64,000 nt of DNA from Nocardioides albertanoniae (GTDB lineage Bacteria > Actinomycetota > Actinomycetes > Propionibacteriales > Nocardioidaceae): contig NZ_VFOV01000001.1 in NCBI RefSeq assembly GCF_006716315.1, forward strand, positions 4,356,501 to 4,420,500. Direction: 5' to 3'. Numbering within the stretch: position 1 is the stretch's first letter; every line of letters begins with the position of its first letter. Position numbers and translations under genes: made by a program. The notes below the pieces were generated by a model that was not told the DNA's origin, made no database searches, and saw nothing but the letters and a program-made list of their open reading frames with translations. Of the stretch, positions 36,029 through 44,250 are shown piece after piece.

Positions 36029-36799
36029 GTAGGGGTCGAGGCTGACCTCGGACGGCTTCCCGCCGGCCAGCGCGTCACCGAAGCGCCCGTCGGTGAGCTT
36101 GAAGGTCGCGGACCCGAAGTCAGCTCCGGCGAGCGTGTCCCGGATGTCGGCCGGATAGTTGTCCCAACCGACCAGGCCCTTGACCTGCCAGGTGCCCTCA
36201 TGATTCTCCGGCGGCTCGTCGCCGCCGGAGCCCTGGGCGAAGCGGAAGCAGTGAGTGCTGCCACCATCCTTGTGATAGACCACCTTCGGGTGCGTACCGC
36301 CGTCGAACTGCAGCTCCGACTCGGGCTTGATCTCATAGCCGCTGTGCTGGGAGACCGAGACGAACTTGGCGTGACCATCCTGCTCCCACACGATGATGTG
36401 CTCCCAGTCGTGCCGGTGGCCGGCCGAGCCGGGGCCCAGCGAGGCCTGATCCTTCTCGAAGTAGTAGCCGTAGAGGTAGGCACACCAACCGCTGTTGCAC
36501 TTCGAGCGGGAGTAGACGTTGGTGTTCTGCAGGTCGGACAGATCGCGGCACTGGCCGTTCACGTCGCCGCCCATGCCGAGGCCCCCGTTGAGCGTGCCGT
36601 CAGGGCCGATGGCCGGAGTGCTGTAGCAACCGTCGGTGTCGAAGTCGAGCGCAGGCTGCCAGGTGCGGTCGCCCTCCGGGGCCGACGCCGGCAACGCGCC
36701 CGGCGGGTCAGCCCAAGCGGCGGCCGGAACGACCGAGATGATCGCGGCCAGCGGAAACGCGAGCGCAAGCCCGCGGGTAAGGCGTTTCCCGAGTCTCAT
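36023..36799 (-). CDS. secreted NPP1/NLP-type protein
   Basis: 258 aa from the ATG at 36799. A signal peptide (residues ~1-30) ends in AAAWA. The hallmark heptapeptide GHRHDWE is intact at residues 127-133, with conserved acidic positions nearby and Cys pairs (C84, C101, C106). NLP proteins in plant pathogens bind membrane sphingolipids and cause necrosis; in actinobacteria they occur in soil species with unknown roles. The frame is open upstream but that part looks non-coding. It is convergent with the SigK module. Confidence 0.9.
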   Translation of the reverse strand: MRLGKRLTRGLALAFPLAAIISVVPAAAWADPPGALPASAPEGDRTWQPALDFDTDGCYSTPAIGPDGTLNGGLGMGGDVNGQCRDLSDLQNTNVYSRSKCNSGWCAYLYGYYFEKDQASLGPGSAGHRHDWEHIIVWEQDGHAKFVSVSQHSGYEIKPESELQFDGGTHPKVVYHKDGGSTHCFRFAQGSGGDEPPENHEGTWQVKGLVGWDNYPADIRDTLAGADFGSATFKLTDGRFGDALAGGKPSEVSLDPYA

Positions 36800-36945
36800 G
36801 TGGGGTCCCTCGTCAGTAGGAAGCGGCGCACAGATGCAACCAGTGCAGGGAACCCGTGGCAACCCCCTCAACGTGAACGAGCAGCAATGCGACTCCCCCG
36901 CCCGTACGCCGCCGGGCCTATCACCCACCCTGGTTTGATGGAGGT

Positions 36946-37392
36946 GTGGACGCGACACAGTGGCTGGAACGGATTGCCTCGGAGCTCGCTGACCTCGGGC
37001 AGCAGGAGTTCGTGATCATCGGGGAGCCCGAACCCGACCCGCCGTCACCGACAGGCCTCCTGGGCAAGCTCAGGTCGAAGGTGTCCAAGCCGGCGGCTCC
37101 GTCGCGGTGGGGCCAGGTGCTCTGCATCGACGAGGTGCTCTACGCCGAGTTCGCCGGCACCCAGCACATCGGGGGCATCTGGGAGGCGCCCGTCGAGCAG
37201 CACGAGGCGCTTCGCGAGGCCGGCTGGCTCGCCCCCGACGACTCCGACCCCATCGCACCTCCCCCGCCCGCCCCTCACTACTGGCGCACCGTGCCCCAAC
37301 CCGAGGCCGAGCTCATCGCCGGCCTCCTCGTCGATGCCTTCCACATCCTCGGCGCCGACTTCGAGACGCTCCGGCTCAAGCGGGACAAGTAG
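36946..37392 (+). CDS. hypothetical protein, TY-Chap-like
   Basis: 148 aa, GTG start with GGAGG at its 5' side. It has a soluble alpha/beta pattern (FVIIGEPEPDPPSPTG, VLYAEFAGTQHIGG, YWRTVPQPEAELIAGLLVDAF) with Pro-rich segments. The closing helix plus 'ILGADFETLRL' recalls TY-Chap-type chaperone-like domains, but I am not sure. It ends 41 bases before the convergent hypothetical gene at 37433. Confidence 0.6.
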   Translation: MDATQWLERIASELADLGQQEFVIIGEPEPDPPSPTGLLGKLRSKVSKPAAPSRWGQVLCIDEVLYAEFAGTQHIGGIWEAPVEQHEALREAGWLAPDDSDPIAPPPPAPHYWRTVPQPEAELIAGLLVDAFHILGADFETLRLKRDK

Positions 37393-37432
37393 CCGACGGT
37401 CGGCTGGTAGCACCAGGCTCACGCCATGACCG

Positions 37433-38587
37433 TCACGCCGCAGAGCGGTGGTCTGTCAGGTCGTGGATCAACCCGGCGGCCGGCTCGGGCACGAGCTCGA
37501 CGAATGAGTCCAGGGCGGCGCGACCTTCCGCCGGGATGCCTGCGCTGAGCGCCTTGATCGTGCCGGACTGCACCAGCCATGCCGCCAGGCAGGCCGGGTA
37601 GTCGTCGGGGTGGGTGAACAGCTCGTCGAGGTCGCCGTCGTCGGGGTGGTGGAATGCGTGCAGGCCGGCGTCCATGGCCAGCGTGACCAGGGCGTACGGA
37701 ATATCGGTGAGCAATCCGTAGTCGCGAAGACCTCGAGTCACCCAGATCTTGTCGGGCTCCGCCGAGCCCCCTGGCCGTTCGCTGATGTCGCGGAGCGCGT
37801 CGATCCAGCGATCCGGCTCATCGGCGACGGCGTACGCAATCTCGTCGGGAACCCGCAGCGGCGCCGTCTCGAACATCGCGCCGCCCTCGATCGGCACGAC
37901 CCTCCCGATCACGCACTCACCGTCATCGACGAACACCGCGGAGCCGATGTTGATCGTGTTCACCTGCCCACCGGTCACCGGATCTTCCCAGACCAGCTGC
38001 CGCGACTCACGCCGCAGGAGCCGCAGGCCCCGCATCGGCGCGCGCGTCCACTCCCAGATCCGGTCGGCACCGGCGATCAGGTCGCCCGCGGCGTTGTGTC
38101 GCAGGAAGGCCTCGAGACCACCGAGCTCGTAGAGGAACGCCTGGCGATAGACCCAGTTGCGGTCCATGATCTGGATCCGGTCGTCCTCCCGGTCACGGAC
38201 AGGGTCGGGCCCGCCGCGCACGTCGATCGCGACCTTGATCGCCTTCGCCATCCGCCACTTGTTGCGCGGATCGGTCCCTTGGATCGCTTGCGAGACGATC
38301 CATCGTGAGTGAGCCCATCGCGGCATCAAGGCGCCGAGGAGCTCCATCTGCTCCAACCTCTCGATGCGCTGCGGATGCCAGAACTGGTCACCGTCGAGCT
38401 GGTTTCCCGTCCTACGAATGATCTCCAGGGCCGCCTTCACATCCCCACGAGCCTCGGCGTCGATCACCGCGAACATCGCCGGCCAGTAAGGGCTGTCGAC
38501 GAGTTTCTCGGCGAACGTCCGCCTACGTGAATCGCGGAACCTCGCGTGCTGGACAGGTCGGGTCTGGTGCTTGTCTCGTTTCGGCAT
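37433..38587 (-). CDS. hypothetical protein
   Basis: 384 aa from the ATG at 38587 (MPKRDKH); an upstream in-frame extension to 38647 is less likely. Soluble, with Arg-rich start and many Trp residues (WAHSRWIVSQAIQG, WIWEWTRAPMRGLRLLRRE). A segment GGQVNTINIGSAVF suggests a beta core. No family is recognised. The 105 bases between it and the CsoR-type gene hold nothing distinct. Confidence 0.7.
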   Translation of the reverse strand: MPKRDKHQTRPVQHARFRDSRRRTFAEKLVDSPYWPAMFAVIDAEARGDVKAALEIIRRTGNQLDGDQFWHPQRIERLEQMELLGALMPRWAHSRWIVSQAIQGTDPRNKWRMAKAIKVAIDVRGGPDPVRDREDDRIQIMDRNWVYRQAFLYELGGLEAFLRHNAAGDLIAGADRIWEWTRAPMRGLRLLRRESRQLVWEDPVTGGQVNTINIGSAVFVDDGECVIGRVVPIEGGAMFETAPLRVPDEIAYAVADEPDRWIDALRDISERPGGSAEPDKIWVTRGLRDYGLLTDIPYALVTLAMDAGLHAFHHPDDGDLDELFTHPDDYPACLAAWLVQSGTIKALSAGIPAEGRAALDSFVELVPEPAAGLIHDLTDHRSAA

Positions 38588-38692
38588 GGGTCCAGCAGAC
38601 CCCTGATCCAGATGTCCTGCCACCCGCGTTGGCGAGCCTGTGGACAACCCCGTCCTGAGCCGCCCCTGTGGACAGCAACCGGCTCATCCGCC

Positions 38693-38953
38693 TCACGCCA
38701 GCGCGAGGAAGAGCTTCTCCATCTTCTTGGTGTCCACGCTGTCGCGCCCACCGTCGGCAAGGCATTTCTCCAGTCCGGTGGCGACCAGGGCGTACCCACC
38801 CCTGCTGACCGCCTTGTTGACCGCCGCGAGCTGGGTGAGGGCGTCCTCGCACTCCGAACCCTCCTCGAGCATCCGGATCACCGAAGCGAGGTGCCCGTTG
38901 GCCCGCTTGAGTCTGATGATGATGGCCTTGATCTCGTCAGGCTCGAGCTGCAT
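38693..38953 (-). CDS. CsoR/CstR-family repressor lacking the copper-binding His
   Basis: 86 aa, four-helix CsoR fold. Cys35 (SECED) and Cys64 (LEKC) are present, but the position of the usual metal-ligand His (residue 60) is Gly. That pattern resembles persulfide-sensing CstR more than copper-sensing CsoR. The DUF302 gene overlaps it by 17 bases and is cotranscribed; the operators at 39389 and 39424 lie beyond. It probably represses the DUF302 and AhpD-like genes and responds to thiol or sulfur chemistry. The sensing mode is inferred. Confidence 0.85.
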   Translation of the reverse strand: MQLEPDEIKAIIIRLKRANGHLASVIRMLEEGSECEDALTQLAAVNKAVSRGGYALVATGLEKCLADGGRDSVDTKKMEKLFLALA

Positions 38954-39356
38954 CGTCGTCCTTCTTTCCAGTGAGTGCTTCCAGCATGCCGGTGAGACGC
39001 TGCCGTGCATCCGCCGCGACCTCGGAGACGACGGTGTCCGTGCTGAACGAGATCATCGCGTTCGGGTCGAATGCCTCGACCCGCGTCCCCTTACCCTCGG
39101 CGGCGACCACGACGTTGCACGGCAGCATCGTCGCGATCCGCGGATCTGCCTCGAGCGCACGATGAGCGAGCTGCGGCATACATGCCCCGAGGATCACCTG
39201 CTGCGGAATGTCGACACCGAGCTTGGCGTGCAGGGTGGCCGCCAGGTCGATCTCGGTGAGGACACCGAATCCGGCATCACCGAGGAGTTGTCGTACGCGA
39301 ACCAAGGTCTCCGCGTACGACGCGGGGACGACGGCGCTCAGAGTGAAGCTGGTCAT
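38937..39356 (-). CDS. DUF302 domain protein
   Basis: 139 aa. The DUF302 pattern is visible: FGVLTEIDLAATLHAKLGVD, then VILGACMPQLAHRAL and MLPCNVVVAAEGKGTRVEA. The family is small, cytosolic and often next to persulfide or thiol-stress genes; its activity is unknown. Two Cys (ACMP and LPCN) are retained. Its end overlaps the repressor start by 17 bases. Promoter and operators lie upstream at 39389-39443. Confidence 0.85.
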   Translation of the reverse strand: MTSFTLSAVVPASYAETLVRVRQLLGDAGFGVLTEIDLAATLHAKLGVDIPQQVILGACMPQLAHRALEADPRIATMLPCNVVVAAEGKGTRVEAFDPNAMISFSTDTVVSEVAADARQRLTGMLEALTGKKDDDAARA

Positions 39357-39388
39357 GGGTCTCCTCAGGTGTTGTCTTCGTCGATTCT

Positions 39389-39408
39389 ATAACCCCCCAG
39401 GGGGTTAT
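39389..39408. promoter_or_regulatory. CsoR/CstR-type G-tract operator 1
   Basis: ATAACCCCCCAGGGGGTTAT, an inverted repeat with G/C tracts typical for CsoR/CstR repressors. It lies 32 bases before the DUF302 gene start and 16 bases from operator 2. Confidence 0.85.
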
Positions 39409-39423
39409 GCTACCTTCGAAATC

Positions 39424-39443
39424 GTAACCCCCCAGGGGGTTAT
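39424..39443. promoter_or_regulatory. CsoR/CstR-type G-tract operator 2
   Basis: GTAACCCCCCAGGGGGTTAT, nearly identical to operator 1. It lies 25 bases before the AhpD-like ATG. Two sites between divergent genes suggest one repressor controls both directions. Confidence 0.85.
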
Positions 39444-39468
39444 GTTCCCAACGCAGGAAGGACCTGTC

Positions 39469-39858
39469 ATGACCATCACGACCGACATCGAATCTCCCCA
39501 CGGCAAGAGCGTCCTGCGGGAGCTCGGGCCGCTCCATCGGGAGCTGCGCCGCGCCATCCCTGAGGTCTACAAAGGCTGGGGCGAGCTCTCCAGGGCCTCC
39601 TTCGCCGACGGCGCGCTCGACCGTAAGACCAAGGAGCTGATCGCACTCGCGATCGGCGTGGTCGAGGGCTGCGACGGCTGCATCGCCTCCCACGGGCAGG
39701 CCGCCGCCCGAGCGGGTGCCAGCCCCCAGGAGGCCGCCGAGGCCATCGGTGTCACCTTCCTCATGCACGGCGGCCCCGCCACCGTTCACGGCGCACGCGC
39801 CTTCGACGCCTTCTGCGAGTTCGTCGACGCCCTCGACGCCGGCGAACCTCCCGCCTGA
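39469..39858 (+). CDS. AhpD-like carboxymuconolactone decarboxylase-family protein
   Basis: 129 aa. The AhpD-type redox centre is Cys68-x2-Cys71-x3-His75 in EGCDGCIASHG, on the expected helix. Helices LDRKTKELIALAIGVV and SPQEAAEAIGVTFLMHGGP complete the fold. Such proteins reduce peroxide- or sulfur-derived species using thiols. It is expressed divergently from the DUF302/repressor unit under two shared operators, suggesting a thiol-stress role. Confidence 0.9.
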   Translation: MTITTDIESPHGKSVLRELGPLHRELRRAIPEVYKGWGELSRASFADGALDRKTKELIALAIGVVEGCDGCIASHGQAAARAGASPQEAAEAIGVTFLMHGGPATVHGARAFDAFCEFVDALDAGEPPA

Positions 39859-39892
39859 GCACCGACCAGACCTACAGAACAGGACCTGAACG

Positions 39893-40063
39893 ATGTGTCG
39901 CTCCGTACGCTGCAAGAAGTGCGGCAAGACCACCTGGACCGGCTGCGGCCGCCACGTCTCCCGGGTCAGGGCCTCGGTGCCTTCCGGGCGCTGGTGCTCC
40001 GGGCACACCGCCGACCCCAAGGACCCCAACGGCACCTGGCTCGCCCGCATCCTCGGGCGCTGA
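39893..40063 (+). CDS. small Cys-rich (zinc-ribbon-like) protein
   Basis: 56 aa: MCRSVRCKKCGKTTWTGCG at the start, then SGRWCSGHTAD. The Cys pairs and late Cys/His could hold one zinc. This short form is common in actinobacteria; the function is unknown. AGGA precedes the ATG, 34 bases after the AhpD-like gene, so it may be cotranscribed. Confidence 0.7.
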   Translation: MCRSVRCKKCGKTTWTGCGRHVSRVRASVPSGRWCSGHTADPKDPNGTWLARILGR

Positions 40064-40212
40064 CTGTCGGTGGTCGCGCCTATCGTGCGCGACGTGAGCT
40101 CTGTGGCCGATCCCGAGCCCGCCGCGCATCACCTGGAAACGTGGCGGGCCTGGGCTTCTCCTGAGCTGGAACTGCAGGACGGCGTGGTCGTCGACCCCCT
40201 CCCCCGAAAACC

Positions 40213-40252
40213 AGTCCGGTCCCGCACCCAACATCGGGTGCGGGACCGGACT
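40213..40252. terminator. strong bidirectional terminator
   Basis: AGTCCGGTCCCGCACCC (40213-40229) pairs perfectly over 17 bases with GGGTGCGGGACCGGACT (40236-40252), loop AACATC. It separates the small zinc-ribbon gene from convergent nrdJ. Confidence 0.85.
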
Positions 40253-40266
40253 CAGTCACTCAGGAC

Positions 40267-43197
40267 TCAGCTGCAACCGGAGGTCGAGCCGCAGCCCTCG
40301 CAGACGTAGCAGGAGCCGGCGGGGCGCATCTTCGTGCCGCAGGTGAAGCAGAGCGGGCTGTCGATGGCCATGCCGCTGATCGACTCGAGCAGCTCGGCGG
40401 TGGTCTGGGCGGCGGCCTTGGGGGCCTCGTCCGTGGTCGCCGCCTCGGCCGGAGCGTCTTCCTTGATGTCGGCGTCGACGACCTCGGTCTCGGTCTTGGC
40501 CTCGGCCTTGTGCTGCGGAGCCTTCTTCTCGACGAGCTCGGCGGCGGTGGAGCCGTTGCCGAGCGGCTCGTAGGAGCCGGTCTCCAGGTAGCGCTGACGC
40601 TCCTCGGCCGAGTAGATACCGAGCGCGGAGCGGTCCTCGAAGGACATGTAGTCCAGCGCCAGCCGGCGGAAGACGTAGTCCATGAGCGACTGCGCCATGC
40701 GTACGTCCGGGTCGTCGGTCAGGCCGGCCGGCTCGAACTTCAGGTTGGTGAACTTGGAGACGTAGGTCTCCAGGGGCACGCCGTACTGAAGGCCGACGGA
40801 GACCGCTATCGAGAATGCGTCCATGACACCGGCGAGGGTCGAGCCCTGCTTGCCGAGCTTGAGGAAGACCTCACCGAGCTCGCCGTCGGCGTGCGCACCG
40901 GAGGTCATGTAGCCCTCGGCGCCACCGACCGTGAAGGAGGTGGTGCGCGAGACGCGGGACTTCGGCAGCCGCTTGCGGGTCGGGGCGTAGACGATCTTCT
41001 CGATGATCTTCTCGACCACCTCGGGCTCGACGTCGGCCGCGGCCGCCTCGGCCGAGGAGAGACCCTGGTCCTTCTTGGCCGAGTCCGACTTGCCGTCGGC
41101 CAGCGGCTGGCCGACCTTGCAGTTGTCGCGGTAGATCGCGGTGGCCTTCAGGCCGAGCTTCCACGACTCGAGGTAGACCTGCTCGATCTCCTCGACGGTG
41201 GCCGACTCGGGCAGGTTGACGGTCTTGGAGATCGCACCGGAGAGGAACGGCTGGGTCGCCGCCATCATCCGCACGTGACCCATGGGCTGCAGCGCGCGCT
41301 TGCCCATCGCGGTGTCGAAGACCTCGTAGTGCTCCTGGCGCAGACCCGGGGCGTCGATGACGTGACCGTTCTCGGCGATGTAGTCGACGATCGCCTCGAT
41401 CTGCTCGGGCTGGTAGCCCATCTTGGTCAACGCCCGCGGGATCACCTGGTTGACGATCTGCATCGAGCCGCCACCGACGAGCTTCTTGAACTTGACCAGC
41501 GAGAAGTCGGGCTCGATGCCGGTGGTGTCGCAGTCCATCATGAAGCCGATGGTGCCGGTCGGCGCGAGCAGCGAGGCCTGCGCGTTGCGGAAGCCGTTGA
41601 CCTTGCCGATCTCGACGACGTCGTTCCACACCTTCGTGGCGGCGTCGATGATGTTGCGGTCGACCGGGTTGATCGAGCGCACCGCGTCGTTGGCGGCCTG
41701 GTGCTTGCGCATGACCCGCTGGTGCGCCTCGGCGTTGCGGGCGAACCCGGCGTACGGGCCGACGACTCCGGCCAGCTCGGCCGAGCGCTTGTAGCCGGCG
41801 CCGGTCATCAGCGAGGTGATGGCGGCAGCCATGGTGCGGCCACCCTCGGAGTCGTAGCCGAGCCCCATCGCCATCAGCAGCGCGCCGAGGTTGGCGTAGC
41901 CGATGCCGAGCTGGCGGTAGTCGCGGGTCGTCTCGCCGATCGCCTCGGTCGGGAAGTCGGCGAAGCAGATGGAGATGTCCATCGCAGTGAAGACGACCTC
42001 GCAGGCCTGCTGGAAGCGCTCGGCGTCGAAGGTGTCGTCGTCCTTGAGGAACTTGAGCAGGTTCAGCGACGCCAGGTTGCAGGAGGAGTTGTCGAGCGAC
42101 ATGTACTCCGAGCACGGGTTGGAGCCGGTGATGCGGCCCGTCTCCGGGTTGGTGTGCCAGTCGTTGATCGTGTCGTCGTACTGCAGACCCGGGTCGGCAC
42201 ACTCCCACGCGGCGACCGAGATCTTCTTGAAGAGCTCGCGGGCGTCGACCTCTTCGATGACCTCACCGGTGGTGCGCGAGCGAAGGCCGAACTTCTTGCC
42301 CTCCTCGACGGCACGCATGAACTCGTCGGAGACGCGCACGGAGTTGTTGGCGTTCTGGTACTGGACGCTGTGGCTGTCGCGGCCACCCAGGTCCATGTCG
42401 AAGCCGGCGTCGCGCAGCGCGCGGATCTTGTCCTCCTCGCGCGCCTTGGTCTCGACGAACTCCTCGATGTCGGGGTGGTCGACGTCGAGCACGACCATCT
42501 TCGCGGCACGACGGGTGGCGCCACCGGACTTGATGGTGCCGGCGGACGCGTCGGCGCCACGCATGAAGGAGACAGGGCCGGAGGCGGTGCCGCCGGAGGA
42601 CTTCAGCAGCTCCTTGGAGGAGCGGATGCGGGAGAGGTTGAGACCGGCACCGGAGCCGCCCTTGAAGATCAGGCCCTCCTCCTTGTACCAGTTCAGGATC
42701 GAGTCCATCGAGTCGTCGACCGAGAGGATGAAGCAGGCCGAGACCTGCTGGGGGGACTCGGTGCCGACGTTGAACCAGACCGGCGAGTTGAAGGCGAAGT
42801 GCTGGTTGACGAGCAGCCAGGTGAGCTCGCGACCGAAGAGATCGGCGTCGTCGTCACTGACGAAGTATCCGTTCTCCTTGCCGGAGGCGACGTAGGTGTT
42901 CACGACCCGGTCGATCAGCTGCTTGAGGCTCTGCTCGCGCTTCTCGGAGCCCATCGCACCGCGGAAGTACTTCGTCGTCACGATCGTCGAGGCGTTGAGC
43001 GACCAGAAGTCGGGGAACTCGACCCCGGTCTGCTCGAAGACGGTCTCGCCGGTCTTCCAGTTCTTCTGGACGACGTCGCGTCGCTCCCAGTTGATCTCGT
43101 CGTAGGGGTGCACACCCTCGGTGCTGAAGATCCGCTCGACCTTCAACCGGGCGCCCGCCTTCGCTGGTGCCTGTGCCTCTGCTGCTGTGTCCGTCAT
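40267..43197 (-). CDS. nrdJ: adenosylcobalamin-dependent ribonucleoside-diphosphate reductase
   Basis: 976 aa, full length for actinobacterial NrdJ. It has FAFNSPVWFNVGTE and the VSACFIL stretch near residue 155, GSGAGLNLSRIR, and NPCSEYMSLDNSSCNLASLNLL with the substrate-radical Cys/Glu region. LAPTGTIGFMMDCDTTGIEPD follows, and a C-terminal zinc motif (CFTCGTKM, CYVCEGCG). It converts ribonucleotides to deoxyribonucleotides using AdoCbl without oxygen. It lies downstream of nrdR (178-base gap with a hairpin). NrdR boxes lie ~850 bases upstream before nrdR, so control by NrdR runs through that promoter unless nrdJ has its own. No cobalamin riboswitch was recognised. Confidence 0.97.
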   Translation of the reverse strand: MTDTAAEAQAPAKAGARLKVERIFSTEGVHPYDEINWERRDVVQKNWKTGETVFEQTGVEFPDFWSLNASTIVTTKYFRGAMGSEKREQSLKQLIDRVVNTYVASGKENGYFVSDDDADLFGRELTWLLVNQHFAFNSPVWFNVGTESPQQVSACFILSVDDSMDSILNWYKEEGLIFKGGSGAGLNLSRIRSSKELLKSSGGTASGPVSFMRGADASAGTIKSGGATRRAAKMVVLDVDHPDIEEFVETKAREEDKIRALRDAGFDMDLGGRDSHSVQYQNANNSVRVSDEFMRAVEEGKKFGLRSRTTGEVIEEVDARELFKKISVAAWECADPGLQYDDTINDWHTNPETGRITGSNPCSEYMSLDNSSCNLASLNLLKFLKDDDTFDAERFQQACEVVFTAMDISICFADFPTEAIGETTRDYRQLGIGYANLGALLMAMGLGYDSEGGRTMAAAITSLMTGAGYKRSAELAGVVGPYAGFARNAEAHQRVMRKHQAANDAVRSINPVDRNIIDAATKVWNDVVEIGKVNGFRNAQASLLAPTGTIGFMMDCDTTGIEPDFSLVKFKKLVGGGSMQIVNQVIPRALTKMGYQPEQIEAIVDYIAENGHVIDAPGLRQEHYEVFDTAMGKRALQPMGHVRMMAATQPFLSGAISKTVNLPESATVEEIEQVYLESWKLGLKATAIYRDNCKVGQPLADGKSDSAKKDQGLSSAEAAAADVEPEVVEKIIEKIVYAPTRKRLPKSRVSRTTSFTVGGAEGYMTSGAHADGELGEVFLKLGKQGSTLAGVMDAFSIAVSVGLQYGVPLETYVSKFTNLKFEPAGLTDDPDVRMAQSLMDYVFRRLALDYMSFEDRSALGIYSAEERQRYLETGSYEPLGNGSTAAELVEKKAPQHKAEAKTETEVVDADIKEDAPAEAATTDEAPKAAAQTTAELLESISGMAIDSPLCFTCGTKMRPAGSCYVCEGCGSTSGCS

Positions 43198-43300
43198 CTC
43201 GTGGTTCCCCCTGTTGTCGATCCTGTGGTCATCGATCGTTGTGCCGTGCTGCTGGTCGGTGCTGATGGTCGAGTCTCCTGTTGTTACTGCCTTGCTGGAT

Positions 43301-43338
43301 GGTCCGGACGGGTCGCTTCCCCACGGCCCGCCCGGACC
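43301..43338 (-). other. hairpin in the nrdR-nrdJ spacer
   Basis: GGTCCGGACGGG (43301-43312) pairs with CCCGCCCGGACC (43327-43338) with one mismatch. No T-tract follows on the coding strand. It may slow read-through into nrdJ, or be a processing site. Confidence 0.45.
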
Positions 43339-43374
43339 GGTCTGTGAGCCACCTCGAAGCGATGGCCGTGGGAT

Positions 43375-43875
43375 CTAGTCGGTGCCCACCGGAACCTCGA
43401 CCGGATGCTTCGCCTCGTGGGCCTGGACTTCACGCTCGGTACGCAGCATCTGGATCTCCCGCTCGAAGTCGTCCGCCGAGCCGAAGGCCCGGTAGACGCT
43501 CGCGAAGCGCAGATAAGCCACCTCGTCGAGCTCGCGCAACGGCGCGAGGATCGCCAGCCCCACCTCGTGGCTGGGCACCTCGGCCAGACCCTGGCTCCGC
43601 AGCGTCTGCTCGACCTCTTGGCCCAGGCAGGCGAGCTGATCCTCGGTGACCGGCCGACCCTTGCACGCCTTGCGTACGCCGTGCACCGACTTGTCGCGGC
43701 TGAACGGCTCCGCGGCGCCGGAGCGCTTGGTCACCATCAGCTGCATCTGCTCGACGGTCGTGAACCGCTTCTCGCATCCCTGGCAGACCCGACGGCGCCG
43801 GATCTGGCCGCCGTCTTCCGCGACACGGGAGTCGAGCACCTTGGTGTCGCTGTTGCGGCAGAACGGACAGAGCAC
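43375..43875 (-). CDS. nrdR: transcriptional repressor NrdR
   Basis: 166 aa from the GTG at 43875, which has AAAGGGG before it and matches the normal MxCPFC start; an in-frame extension to 44040 is not expected. The zinc finger is Cys3/Cys6 and Cys31/Cys34; the ATP-cone follows ([18 protein letters not shown] onward). NrdR senses dATP/ATP and represses ribonucleotide reductase genes. It is upstream of nrdJ in the same direction, and two NrdR boxes cover its promoter, so autoregulation is likely. Confidence 0.96.
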   Translation of the reverse strand: MLCPFCRNSDTKVLDSRVAEDGGQIRRRRVCQGCEKRFTTVEQMQLMVTKRSGAAEPFSRDKSVHGVRKACKGRPVTEDQLACLGQEVEQTLRSQGLAEVPSHEVGLAILAPLRELDEVAYLRFASVYRAFGSADDFEREIQMLRTEREVQAHEAKHPVEVPVGTD

Positions 43876-44044
43876 GTCGAGCCCCTTTCTTGAGTCGCGG
43901 TCTTTGGGCCAGGCACGTGGACCCGGAGCCTGTGGATCCAGCCCGACCCAGATGCGGCCGATGCCTGTGGAATCTGTGGATACGAGCGTGAGTCCTTGTG
44001 GAACAACACCCTCACCGCTGTGAACCATCCACCTGTTCATGTGA

Positions 44045-44086
44045 ACTATATGTGGATAACTACAGCGGTGTAACTACTAGATGTAG
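44045..44086 (-). promoter_or_regulatory. nrdR promoter with two NrdR boxes
   Basis: Box cores CTATATGTGG (44046-44055) and CTAGATGTAG (44077-44086) fit the NrdR consensus core CwAtATaTwG and are offset by exactly 31 bases, the usual three-turn spacing. On the minus strand TTACAC (-35, 44068-44073), 17 bases and TATAGT (-10, 44045-44050) make a promoter that the promoter-proximal box overlaps. The rest of 43876-44250 (375 bases) holds no gene. Confidence 0.85.
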
Positions 44087-44250
44087 TGGTAACCGTACGC
44101 CCGCCTCCAAGACGATGCAAGCGCCGATCGCGATTCACCGTGAGCCCGGCGTGTCGCCCCGAGGAGACGCCGCGAGAGCCCGGCGCGGCGGGCGATCAAA
44201 CACTTAAAGATTCCGGTTCAACGGCCCCCGGCTGGCCTTGATGAGTAAGA

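Noticed and set aside
40070..40250. Small open frame downstream of the zinc-ribbon gene
   Set aside because: It runs into the terminator hairpin and has no Shine-Dalgarno or coding-like composition.
40510..43347. 945-codon open frame opposite nrdJ
   Set aside because: Antisense to a well-conserved gene; composition is repetitive Val/Asp/Gly/Leu and matches no family.
43198..44250. Cobalamin riboswitch for nrdJ
   Set aside because: No B12-box-like conserved core was seen; NrdR boxes explain control.
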